A DNA stretch of 30,510 nucleotides, taken from Temnopleurus reevesii. Taxonomy: Eukaryota > Echinodermata > Echinoidea > Temnopleuroida > Temnopleuridae. Positions 23,701-30,325 of the stretch are shown one piece after another. The stretch covers positions 2,035-32,544 of the forward strand of contig BQKZ01004985.1 in NCBI GenBank assembly GCA_036244855.1, in the 5' to 3' direction. Position numbers and translations under genes: made by a program. The number at the start of each line of letters is the position of its first letter. Position 1 is the stretch's first letter. The notes below the pieces were generated by a model. The model was given only the letters and a program-made list of their open reading frames with translations, searched no databases and was not told where the DNA came from.

Positions 23701-26124
23701 AAAAGGGTATCAGAGGCCTCAAATTATGGGTAATAGAGAAACATGTAAAACTAACATCCATAAGCAATCCATGGTCTTAAATTTGTTCCAATTTCTCAAG
23801 AATTGAATTTTCAAACCTGAACATTTCTCATCATAAATCGAAATACAACTTGGGAGGAGACTACATGTAGTTCATAGGGGGTGTGCAAGCTAAAGAATGC
23901 ACATGCATTCAAAAAGCCTTGCATTTTTACTCAGCACTGAACTCTGCGTGTCAATCGTAAATCTTATGGTTCAGCTGCTGTAATTCCTGAAACTGGTATT
24001 CTGTAACATGTCAGATATACTCATTTATGAGTTTATTTTTTTTAATTATGTACACAAGTTATTACGGGGGGCCTTGGATACCCTTTCAGGTTTAGTAGTA
24101 CTCACCTGTATCCTTGTCTCTGGCCTTGTAGACCTGACCATAGGTGCCCTCTCCAATCTGGTTGATGATCTCAAAGACATCCACACATCGCTCTCCCCAG
24201 TCCAAGGAACTCCCAGCTATCTTGGCTCTCTTTTTCCTAATAAGCTCCCGCTTTCCCAGGTCCACCTTAGGGTCCTTTGTATCCTTGCTCTTTGACCGAA
24301 GCTGCGTCTGAGGCGACGGCGTGTCCACAGGAGATTCATCTGGGGTTGGAGCCATCGGTGGGAGTGGAAGGTCACTTATCGATGTCCTCGACCTTGCGCG
24401 GTCTTTTGACAAGTTCCGCATTCGCTCTGTGACATCACCTTTCTCTTTGACTATCCTTAAAGGACTGTCAACTGCATCTATTGTGGGAGGGAGTGGCAAA
24501 GGTGGCCTTGACGATGAGGGTTTTACAGGAGGAGGGCTTGCTCTAGTAACAACCGGTGCTGAAACTGGCATCGGCTCAGGTGACGGCACATCTGGTTTCA
24601 GTTCTTTCTTAATGATAAGGCCTCTGTCTGGCAATTCTACAACTGTCCTCTGTGGAGAGGCAGCCTCCTTGAGATCATTCTTAATAGTAAATAACATGGG
24701 ACTCTCTGGCTTTGGCTTTGGCTTTTTGACCTTGACAGGTAATGGCTCGGGTTCTGGGGACGGTTCATTCTCCCGTTTCACTTCCTTGACCTTCGCCAGC
24801 TGGGCAGTCTTCTTCTTGTACTTAAGTACTTCTCCTCCAATGGAGGAATGGAATTTTGTGGCCTGAAAATCAATGGCCGGACTCCGTGCCCGTTTCTTGC
24901 CTCTGTAAGGCGGCGGCGAGGGCGACCTGGACGGAGAATGTTTGGACCTTCGGCCGTACGGTGGACTTTCACTTGGAGACCGGGATATCCTTTGATGCCT
25001 CTTCCTGCTTTTAGTTTTAGATTTGCTTTTGTTAGTTCAGGAGAGAAGGTTTTGTTAGACACATAATACATATATATGTAATAGTAACAATGCAAATTTG
25101 GCAAATACTGCTTCTGAAAGCATTTCCAAAACCCAAAAATCTAATCATGCCATCTTTTCCTTTTCCACTTTCATACTCAATACCTAACACATCCATATTA
25201 CTTGCCCATTCAACTAAAATCACTATCTCAACACAATTCATGTTTTCATATTTTAACCTCTCCTGCTCTTTATTTTTTTCACAGGCAATCCTATTTTAAT
25301 TGTAATAAAAATTGTAAATTGATACATTTGATCAAACATGTAAAAAGAATGAAATTTAAATTTCGGTAAAATGCATGCTATAAAAAAAGAAAATATCAAG
25401 ATTAACAATATAAGAGGAGAAATGTTTTACTGGTAGATTCCCTGAAGACTTACCTGTAAGAGGGGCTTCTACTTCTCGACTTGTTGCTCTGCCTGGTCGT
25501 CTGGTAATAGTCAGGACTCGGGCTTCTGTTCTTCCTGCTTAACGTAGGTGACTTCCGATACTTGTGCTTACTCTTTGACGACTTGGAACGCTTTGGAGAT
25601 GCCGAGTATCTCGAGGGTGGACTGTGGTACCTAGTTTGAGGAGGTGGCGAGCTCTGGTACGCCCTAGGTCAGGAACTTTCGCTTGATTTCCCATGTCGTG
25701 AGGATGACGACGATGACGAGTAGCCCCTCTGAGATGCAGTATAGGGGTCTGGTGATACAGGTGGTCTCCTTGAAGAAGAGCTACTCCTAGAGTTTGACAC
25801 ATGGGGAGATTCTTTCCCCTGCTGAGTCTTATAAATCTTAATTGCAGTCGCCGGGGATACATGTCTCCGTTTTTTGTGAGGTTCCGGGGATCTGCTCTTG
25901 GGCGGGGGTACAGGAGACGCAGGAGGGCTTAGGGAGTAGTCCTCGCTGCTTATATCATCGTACTCAACGAGAGGTTTCACAACCTGCTCTTTGACATTGT
26001 CCCGCGATCGTTTACTTTTGTGACGTCCCGATTTGGAGGACTTGTTATGTTTCCTTTTGCTGGGACTGTCTCTATGTTCGTAATAGGTGGGGCTGACACC
26101 CCTATTCTTGTGGTTGCTGGGCAT
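13372..26124 (-). CDS. CDK12: CDK12/CDK13-type cyclin-dependent kinase, seven coding exons
   Basis: Nuclear Ser/Thr kinase; by homology it binds cyclin K and phosphorylates the RNA polymerase II C-terminal domain during elongation. Exons on the minus strand: 26124-25454, 25025-24106, 23240-23070, 20956-20766, 18255-17900, 16877-16746 and 14761-13372. Each junction is GT/AG and every phase matches, giving 3831 nt and 1276 codons plus stop; human CDK12 is about 1490 residues. Visible in order: Arg/Ser-rich N-terminus with [11 protein letters not shown] (50-60, conserved in human CDK12), Pro-rich linker, P-loop GEGTYGQV (515-522), Lys537, PITAVRE (549-555), HRD (638-640), DFG (658-660), T-loop Thr675, LTLDPDKR in exon 6, [12 protein letters not shown] (820-831), and an RGG tail. 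DCHELW plus the basic cluster is specific to CDK12/13. CDK12 and CDK13 are vertebrate duplicates, so this is probably the single pre-duplication gene. Oddity: in-frame TGA at codon 152. Confidence 0.96.
15120..15293. mobile_element. pogo-like MITE in CDK12 intron 6
   Basis: The left end caggtaactctgcctaagtc pairs with the right end gacttaggcagagttgactg. TA is present on both sides (15118-15119 and 15294-15295). Inner ttcgactta repeats occur in both orientations. 174 bp. Confidence 0.8.
15434..15611. mobile_element. MITE with gggcaattcca termini
   Basis: The left end gggcaattccacaaag pairs with the right end tttatggaattgccc. 178 bp between, no coding sequence. Confidence 0.65.
15916..16318. 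mobile_element. ttaaccct/agggttaa element in CDK12 intron 6
   Basis: Starts ttaaccctagtca and ends gattagggttaa. The interior (cattgactttgtacacaaaa near 16143) is the inverted match of 19674-19695 in intron 4. An ambiguous base lies at 15929. The GC-rich patch at 16185-16230 (gtacgcgcgggcgcggcg) is part of the element. Confidence 0.65.
16405..16665 (+). repeat. Tetranucleotide array (TTCA/TTTA)n with a (CGTC)n core
   Basis: About 260 bp of attc and attt units, then a block of at least seven CGTC units (about 16584-16613), catc and more attc units. The open frame across it, with repeated FIHS, is only its translation. It sits about 80 bp past the exon 6 donor on the transcribed strand. Confidence 0.95.
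16746..16877 (-). CDS. CDK12: CDK12 coding exon 6: end of kinase domain
   Basis: Codes residues 770-813 plus two bases of codon 814. The split codon AT/G gives Met770, followed by [20 protein letters not shown], the subdomain XI motif LDPxKR, and [11 protein letters not shown]. The acceptor is gtctcttcccaag/GT and the donor is CAGA/GTAAGTT, a strong one. The exon is 132 nt; it starts on the last base of a codon, so skipping would keep the frame but delete the end of the kinase fold. Three decayed copies of its 5' part lie upstream in intron 5, at 17056-17137, 17374-17424 and 17524-17549. Confidence 0.95.
17056..17137 (-). pseudogene. Tandem copy of CDK12 exon 6 (5' half) in intron 5, frame open to a stop
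   Basis: The minus strand reads tttttcccctaag/GTCACCC. In the exon 6 phase it encodes [20 protein letters not shown], then SAVIEK and TAG at 17058-17056. Real exon 6 reads [20 protein letters not shown], so 14 of 20 positions match with no indel. The acceptor and pyrimidine tract are retained. The 3' half of exon 6 and its GTAAGT donor are absent; the only nearby GT (GTGATA at 17070) would give a 67-nt exon that breaks the frame. An AATAAA on the minus strand at 16983-16978 lies about 75 nt after the stop, so use as an alternative last exon is possible. Otherwise it is a relic. Confidence 0.7.
17374..17424 (-). pseudogene. Decayed copy of the start of CDK12 exon 6
   Basis: The minus strand has ttttcccaaag/GTTATCTCAAA, then sequence resembling exon 6 (ctaacgttgatgg against ctagaccttctagatgg). 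In the exon 6 phase it hits TGA within seven codons. The acceptor-like context is kept but the coding part has decayed. Confidence 0.5.
17524..17549 (-). pseudogene. Decayed copy of the start of CDK12 exon 6
   Basis: The minus strand reads cttttccccaaag/GTTCGCGAAGATGCC, matching real exon 6 CCCAAG/GTTACCCAAAGATGCC with a one-base deletion that shifts the frame. The upstream flank (ggggaaaagtggaa on plus) is shared with the copy at 17424 (gggaaaagtgaaa), so these two come from a local segmental duplication of about 125 bp. Confidence 0.5.
17700..17875. mobile_element. pogo/Tigger-like MITE in CDK12 intron 5
   Basis: The left end cagtccaacctcgttataa pairs with the right end gttatgacgaggttagactg. 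TA is duplicated on both sides (17698-17699 and 17876-17877). Same family as 1916-2093. It ends 24 bp from the exon 5 donor. Confidence 0.85.
17900..18255 (-). CDS. CDK12: CDK12 coding exon 5: DFG, T-loop and C-lobe
   Basis: Codes residues 652-769 plus two bases of codon 770. It carries [12 protein letters not shown] (654-665), the T-loop [16 protein letters not shown] with the activating Thr675 (CAK-type site by homology), and the long C-lobe stretch with [13 protein letters not shown] and PAVWPDVI. The acceptor is tgtccttcag/GG and the donor is TCAAT/GTAAGC at 17899. The coding sequence is visibly more GC-rich than the surrounding intron, as expected for a conserved exon. Confidence 0.96.
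18294..18706. mobile_element. Element with tatagcg termini
   Basis: Begins tatagcggaaaatattcgca and ends agcgaaattatctcgctata. Both ends contain gcgaaaatatt/aatatt-type motifs and inner 'gtgaaaatattcatgg'. TIR pairing is short and imperfect. No coding sequence. Confidence 0.5.
18779..18810 (+). repeat. (AAAT)n microsatellite
   Basis: About seven aaat units followed by an interrupted unit (gaataaa). Confidence 0.9.
19194..19322. mobile_element. Short MITE candidate
   Basis: The left end tttaggccccgatcacatag pairs imperfectly with the right end ctatgtaactgaggctttaa. About 130 bp with inner inverted motifs (agcaacacag / cttgttgct). Confidence 0.45.
19443..20234. mobile_element. ttaaccct/agggttaa element with G and C runs, CDK12 intron 4
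   Basis: Starts ttaaccctattccaactg followed by an 18-base G run (19460-19477). Ends in C runs, then gtataaacttggtctg and aatagggttaa. The interior is the inverted match of the intron 6 element. About 790 bp with no open frame resembling a transposase. Confidence 0.65.
20400..20640. mobile_element. Fragment of the same repeat family
   Basis: tttctttcaagccttgcgca...atgcccaggcgcacgat follows the order of tttctttcaagtcttgcaca...cgggcatgcagtt at 19557-19612. Termini not found, so a decayed partial copy. Confidence 0.4.
20766..20956 (-). CDS. CDK12: CDK12 coding exon 4: hinge and catalytic loop
   Basis: Codes residues 588-651. [20 protein letters not shown] covers the hinge and helix D, and [15 protein letters not shown] (636-650) is the catalytic loop with Asp640 and Asn645. 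The acceptor is aaattcag/GA, a short pyrimidine tract; the donor is CAAG/GTAATT. The exon ends in phase 0 and joins directly to GHIKLADFG of exon 5. Confidence 0.96.
21162..21764. mobile_element. Large composite foldback in CDK12 intron 3
   Basis: Outer arms: aaacctgtctataaggacca on the left, tggtctttatatacaggtg on the right. Inner arms pair over about 120 bp (about 21260-21396 against 21406-21532), including ctgatagcacccacctct, cactgaacacacagtgactg and agtccttacataaccctctg. The right arm is interrupted by a separate MITE (21534-21670). No coding sequence. Confidence 0.7.
21534..21670. mobile_element. MITE with gggccctattgc termini nested in a foldback
   Basis: Perfect 24-bp terminal inverted repeat starting gggccctattgcataaaaag, extending with few mismatches to about 36 bp each side. 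137 bp. It splits the sequence corresponding to left-arm 'ctggacta', with ctgg or tgg at both junctions as the likely target duplication. Confidence 0.8.
21965..22185. mobile_element. Dispersed repeat copy in intron 3
   Basis: gtttggatgtccaagaccgaccaacc and the later aagtcttattttctacatga recur at 9648 and 11912-11938 (first motif) and 15870-15895 (second). A related non-autonomous family; ends not defined. Confidence 0.4.
23070..23240 (-). CDS. CDK12: CDK12 coding exon 3: kinase N-lobe
   Basis: Codes residues 531-588. It begins GELVALKK, giving the ATP-anchoring Lys537, and contains the C-helix motif PITAVRE (549-555; PITAIRE in vertebrate CDK12/13), where Glu555 should pair with Lys537. It ends [17 protein letters not shown], almost invariant in this family. 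The acceptor is ttctcacag/GT and the donor is AAAG/GTACAA, a somewhat weak donor. Phase is 1 at both ends, so skipping would keep the frame but remove the catalytic lysine. Confidence 0.96.
23241..24105 (-). other. CDK12 intron 2
   Basis: 865 bp; phase 1. No repeat or RNA gene recognised. Confidence 0.85.
24106..25025 (-). CDS. CDK12: CDK12 coding exon 2: RS/Pro-rich linker and kinase P-loop
   Basis: Codes residues 224-530. The acceptor (ccttctctcc...acaaaag) gives AG+C = Ser224, continuing the RS frame of exon 1 ([11 protein letters not shown]). A Lys-rich segment ([18 protein letters not shown]) and a long Pro/Ser/Glu-rich linker follow. The kinase domain opens with [12 protein letters not shown] (499-510) and [16 protein letters not shown] (515-530), very close to human CDK12. 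The donor is ACAG/GTGAGT at 24105, in phase 1. A plus-strand open frame across this exon is a shadow of the low-complexity coding sequence. Confidence 0.95.
25026..25453 (-). other. CDK12 intron 1
   Basis: 428 bp between GTAAGT and a moderate acceptor (acaaaag); phase 2. AT-rich, nothing else recognised. Confidence 0.85.
25454..26124 (-). CDS. CDK12: CDK12 coding exon 1: N-terminal Arg/Ser-rich region
   Basis: Codes residues 1-223 plus two bases of codon 224. The start ATG has A at -3 and an in-frame TAG 15 nt upstream (26137-26139), so no longer N-terminus is possible in this exon. The basic stretch at 24-41 is followed by [11 protein letters not shown] (50-60), nearly identical to the human CDK12 N-terminus, then SP-rich and poly-Ser segments typical of speckle-targeted RS domains. 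Codon 152 is TGA (25671-25669). After it the same frame runs open for 72 codons with the same composition (many SP, RS and SK dipeptides) to the donor ACAG/GTAAGT at 25453. I therefore treat the stop as a sequencing error, a nonsense allele or a readthrough site, not the end of the gene. Confidence 0.9.
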
Positions 26125-26180
26125 GATGGTGTGCGACTATGATGACCCTCACTCACAAGTCATCTGAGTCAACTGTGTGG
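26125..26180 (-). other. CDK12 5' UTR segment starting at a splice acceptor
   Basis: Upstream of the ATG, the minus strand reads tttttcttttattccatag/CCACACAG, a strong pyrimidine tract and acceptor with its AG at 26182-26181. The 5' UTR here is therefore probably 56 nt of a spliced exon, with an untranslated first exon further upstream. I found no strong matching donor between 26190 and 27200, so that exon is not placed. Confidence 0.6.
26149..26163 (-). other. Minimal uORF in the CDK12 5' UTR
   Basis: ATG ACT TGT GAG TGA encodes M-T-C-E and ends 24 nt before the main ATG. It lies wholly inside the inferred 5' UTR exon. Whether it is translated depends on the unmapped transcription start. 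Confidence 0.4.
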
Positions 26181-26739
26181 CTATGGAATAAAAGAAAAAA
26201 TTAAACACAATAATTTAATGTGCCAGTCAATCTCAAGTGCGTTAAAAAAAACTGTTTAAATGTATTCTCTCGTCTTGGTATTCACATAATTAATAATCAC
26301 AGAATTGCACAAAACTTGAAAAAAAAATGTGAAAACTTGAAATAAACAATATGTGTGGAATGAATTTGCAAGAAATTGTTTAGACAAAGTAGTAAATCAT
26401 GTAATTATGTTACTGCCCATGTAGAATTACCCTAAATACAGTGTTTAAAACTGTGATTGTGCCATTTAAAAAAGAAATCATATCAAGCTGTCTGTCTTAT
26501 AAATCTAATTATATTCAAATTGACGAAAAATAAATATTATAAAAATATACATAATTAAAAAAGATGGCAAAAAATATAAAAATGTATTATCAAGAGAACA
26601 GTTTCCTGAAAATTGCATAAAGCACCTCTAGTGTCATAATTCCAGTACAGTATGCATACACATAAAGGAGGTAACATTCTACATTTTTCAGATAGTTATG
26701 AAAACACGGATGACATTTTGAGAATTTTTTTAAAGGAGA

Positions 26740-26840
26740 ATCACGAAGGCATTATCAAGCCTGGAACGTGCGGGTTTGACGAACGGAATGCGAACAGAGT
26801 GCGAAAAGTGATTGGTATTGTGAGATAAAAAAAGGGAAGA
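26740..26840 (-). promoter_or_regulatory. CpG-containing patch with a CCAAT box
   Basis: This stretch has about eight CpGs in roughly 100 bp of otherwise CpG-poor, AT-rich DNA. CCAATCA reads on the minus strand (ATTGG on plus at 26811-26815). It lies about 600 bp upstream of the 5' UTR acceptor and could belong to the promoter or untranslated first exon. No TATA box or initiator is convincing. Confidence 0.2.
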
Positions 26841-27164
26841 CATTTCGAGCAAGAATGAAACAAAAATTGGACGAACCAAACAACTTCCACTGAAGCCTTC
26901 GAAATGGTTATATGCACACAAATGAAAGTATTTCCCCGATTTATACGGGGTATTCCTGTTCAACATTACTCAGCAGAATAAGAGGAAGGAATTTCCTTAT
27001 GTGTACATAATAGAGCTATGCATCCACAACACACTGCTTGAAATGGTTCAGTAAATAGACATGTCCAATGAATGAAATGTTACAATAACAACCCAACTCC
27101 TTGAGTGTGNACAGTTTGCCCTCTAAATTATGCTGGATGGTTCCTTCTGCAAATGTACTCTCCT

Positions 27165-27172
27165 TGACGTCA
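27165..27172. promoter_or_regulatory. Palindromic CRE site TGACGTCA
   Basis: A perfect 8-bp CREB/ATF consensus about 1 kb upstream of the CDK12 start codon. A short 10-bp tandem repeat follows directly (27179-27222). Position is compatible with an upstream regulatory site, but a single 8-mer is weak evidence. Confidence 0.25.
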
Positions 27173-27178
27173 TGAAGT

Positions 27179-27222
27179 AAATAACACGAAATAACACGAA
27201 ATAACTCGAAATAACTCGAAAG
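27179..27222. repeat. Decanucleotide tandem repeat (aaataacacg/aaataactcg)
   Basis: Four consecutive 10-bp units, aaataacacg twice then aaataactcg twice, followed by a decayed fifth. Confidence 0.75.
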
Positions 27223-28244
27223 ATCCCGAAACCGAAATGCAAAAGCGAGCCCTAATATCAGGTTTTTTGTTTTACATGATCGAATTTGATATAAAACAGT
27301 TCTTTCAATATATTATCCACATAATCACCTTTTCGTACTTGTAAAATATGTTGTATTCGTGATTTCCTTCGTGGTTCTTCTTTAAGTGAACACAAATGCT
27401 TTTAGAATATTCAGTCTATTAAAAATTGTTCAGGCAGGTCAAATACTGTAAAGGCCAATAATTTTGCACACAAATTTTTAGCATACATATAAAATTTGAG
27501 CATATTAACTGAATTTCAGACTTATTTGAAATATACTAGCAGGTTTACATTCTGTGCACATCATTACACATTAATATCTCCCAAAAGCCTTTAAAGTATT
27601 AAACCTTTCCCTGAATTTTCAGACAGCAAACGGGCAATCTTGAAAATAATTGAATTTTGATGATTCTGACCATTAAGTTTATATCATACATGCATGAGTT
27701 GTGAAATTTCCTTTCATATGATATCCATTTCTATTTCATGCACTGCTATGCAAACACACAAGAAATTTCCAGCCCATAAAATTTATATTTTTGGGAAGGA
27801 ATATATTAGCAGTAAATAATTTTACTTTTCATATTTGACATAGCAGTTTTAGAAGCGGAGGAAACATTTTGAACACTTTACTGTACACTTCTATGTGAAA
27901 GTTGCTAAACAAAGCATCTTTTGTACAGCAATCCTGCTAATACACATAGCTAATTGCGATACAATATCAGGGAAATTATTCCCTGTATTAGACAATAATG
28001 GCTCTAGTAGCACCTTACAATAACAAAGTAAACACAAATATAAAAGCACACTTAAAAATACTAACAACACATGCCTAGCCCTTTTAAAAAGAATAACACT
28101 ATTATGAATGTTTAAAGGAGAAACCATTGAAATGCATTGTCTCCATAGAGTTAACAAGTGAAACGCCGCCTGGCAGTCTCGCTTGCATTGCGCGATTTGT
28201 AAATTATAGCAATATGCTTTTGACATATTTCTATAGAGATGGTT

Positions 28245-29050
28245 CAAGTTTGATGAATATTGGACAAGGTATTTTGAAATAAGAGCCAAGGTTAAGATTT
28301 CGGAAATTTGACCTCAGATGACATTTGACCTGATCGATGCCCAGGGAATTGCTCTACATTGTTTGGGCTACCCAATGGACCTATTGTGCAAGTTTGATGA
28401 AAATCGGGCAAGGGGTTTTGAAATGAGCGCCAAGGTTAAATTTTCAGGTTAAGTTTTTGTAAATTTGACCTCAGATGACCTTTGACCTCGACAATGACCT
28501 GAAAAGTGCTCTGCACATTATATGCCACCCAATGGACCTATTGTGCAAGTTAGATGAAAATCAGACAAGGGGTTTTGAAATGAGAGCCAAGGTTAAGTTT
28601 TCAGGTTAAGATTTTGGAAATTTGACCTCAGATGACCTTTGATCTAGATAATGACCTTAAAAGTGATCTGCACTATTTGGGCAACCCAATGGACCTATTG
28701 TGCGAGTTTGATGAACATCGGGCAAGAGGTTTTGAAATGAGAGCCAAGGTTAAGTTTTCAGCTTAAGATTTCGGAAATTTGACCTTAGATGACCTTTGAC
28801 CTCAACAATTCCCTGAAAATTGCTCTGCACAATTTAGGCCACCCAATGGACCTATTGTGCAAGTTTGATAAAAATCGGGCAAGGGGTTTTGAAATGAGAG
28901 CCTATTAAGGTTAAGTTTTCAGGTTAAGATTTCGGACCTTTGACCTCAGATGACCTTTGACCTCAATAATGACCTGAAAATTGCTCCACACTATTTGGGC
29001 TACCCAATGGACCTATTGTGCAAGTTTGATGAAAATCGGGCAAGGGGTTT
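28245..29050 (+). repeat. Satellite, about 157-bp unit, five copies and a partial
   Basis: Units start at about 28245, 28389, 28546, 28703, 28860 and 29021. Each runs caagtttgatgaaaatcggg, caaggggttttgaaatgag, gccaaggttaag, then gacctcagatgacctttgac, and ends acccaatggacctattgtg. The sixth copy breaks off after caaggggttt. The first copy is the shortest and most diverged. Confidence 0.9.
28466..28488 (-). promoter_or_regulatory. AGGTCA half-sites in DR1 and DR4 arrangement, satellite copy 2
   Basis: On the minus strand AGGTCA-A-AGGTCA (28488-28476) is a perfect DR1, and AGGTCA-TCTG-AGGTCA (28481-28466) a perfect DR4. The same arrangement is intact at 28941-28963. At 28790-28802 the DR1 is intact. 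At 28623-28645 the last half-site is mutated. Confidence 0.5.
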
Positions 29051-29804
29051 TTTTATTTAGAGCAATTCTAAATTGTTGACGGTGCCTATGTCTTGATTCT
29101 GCTACGCAGGCGAGACAAAAAGTGTGTATTAGAATGGAAGAATGTGATATTTTCAGGAAGGAAAAATCAATTAAAATTGGCATGAGGCAGATAGCCCAAA
29201 TATTTACTGGGGGGTATTTGTTATTCACATTTGAAATAACTTGATTGTTACTCCCATTATAAAAGGAAAGCAAAGCCCTGGGATTATTGTGCTCTAATTA
29301 AATGAAGAAAGATCACATGAACAAAAGTGCTGTCTAAATTTGAGCAAAATCAGACAAACTGTTCAATTCTATTGCAACATGAACCTACTATGATGCAAGT
29401 GCCCCCAACCCAATCCCAAGAAACAGAAAGAGTGTATCTTTTTTTCTTTATTGCTTTTTAGGTGGCAAAATAAACAGAGCATAATCTTTGCTTATTCACA
29501 AGGCATGAATAAATACATTTTCGGGAGGCATGGGTAAGTGCCCCTATAACAACCCAGCATGGAAAATGTCCCTTTTTAGAGTTGCCCTTATTATTGGTCA
29601 ATAAAAGAAACAAAAGAATATTTGCTGTTTCACAAGAAATGAATCAATTTTTCTTGAAAAGGGCTATTCTCATGCCCAGGGAGGGGCAGCATACTGTGGG
29701 TGGGGGCAGGGTGGCCGGTAAATGCTACTCGTGCCTCACAAGGGCTTCCTGTCTTCCATGGCAGATACATGTAATGTATGGACAGGAACGGACGAGCTGT
29801 ACGG
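29051..29804. other. Spacer with one foldback-family fragment
   Basis: About 29270-29390 (atttgagcaaaatcagacaa...ctgttcaa) is the inverted form of the right arm of the element at 651-1223. Otherwise nothing recognised. Confidence 0.4.
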
Positions 29805-30130
29805 CTCCAGCCCCTACAAATGCCAGGAGAACGCATTTTAGAATCATAAAATTCAAAAATTTTCTGGTGTTTCTCCCAAAACCTCCCACTGGGGCATGGG
29901 ACCTGGTGTTCGCCTCGAGCCCCTACAGATGCCAGGAAAACGCATTTTAAAATCGTAAAAATCTGACATTTTCTGGGGTTTCTCCAAAAATCCACCCACT
30001 TGGGCATCGGACCCGGTGTGCACCTCCAGCCTCTACAGTCAGATGCCAGGAGAATGCATTTTAGAATCTCAAAAATCAAAAATTTTCTTGGGCAGCTCCC
30101 CACACCTCCCATTTGGGGCTTCCGGTCTGT
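29805..30130 (-). repeat. Tandem repeat, about 110-bp unit, three copies
   Basis: Copies begin near 29805, 29914 and 30024, each with agcccctaca(g)atgccagg, a(a)acgcatttta and ttttctgg...tctcc, then ccacttgggcatcggaccc. The minus strand stays open across it (29630-30112), giving a repeated peptide with ILKCxxLAS. I know no protein like this and treat it as repeat translation. Confidence 0.75.
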
Positions 30131-30160
30131 GGCCCATGCAAAATCCTCCCAATGGGATAC

Positions 30161-30325
30161 TACTGGTCTCCGACTGACACTCCGATTTATTCATACAGTT
30201 CGTGTGATAAATTTTTTTTTTTGTCTGTGTAAAAACTCCAGCATGCTGGTTTCCGAATGACACTCCGGTTTTATTCATACAGTTCGTGTGATAAAAAAAA
30301 ATTTTGTGTGCGTGTAAAAATTCCA
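30161..30325 (+). repeat. Direct repeat, about 80-bp unit, two copies
   Basis: ctggtctccgactgacactccgattt...cagttcgtgtgataaa...aaaactccagcatg occurs twice, with different T or A runs in the middle (30210-30221 and 30293-30302). Confidence 0.8.

Larger units (their letters stand above)
26181..28244. other. 5' flank or first intron of CDK12, no coding sequence seen
   Basis: AT-rich unique-looking sequence apart from the CpG patch, CRE and decamer repeat listed separately. One ambiguous base is at 27110. A minus-strand open frame at 27891-28289 has no family resemblance and unremarkable composition. Confidence 0.6.

Noticed and set aside
24321..24866. 181-codon plus-strand open frame
   Set aside because: Antisense shadow of the Pro/Ser-rich part of CDK12 exon 2.
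24778..25104. 108-codon minus-strand frame rich in Arg
   Set aside because: Alternative frame of CDK12 exon 2; the real frame joins exon 1 in phase and continues into the kinase domain.
25539..25862. 107-codon minus-strand frame
   Set aside because: Off-frame reading of CDK12 exon 1.
27891..28289. 132-codon minus-strand frame upstream of CDK12
   Set aside because: No recognisable family, no splice or codon evidence, and it runs into the satellite at 28245.
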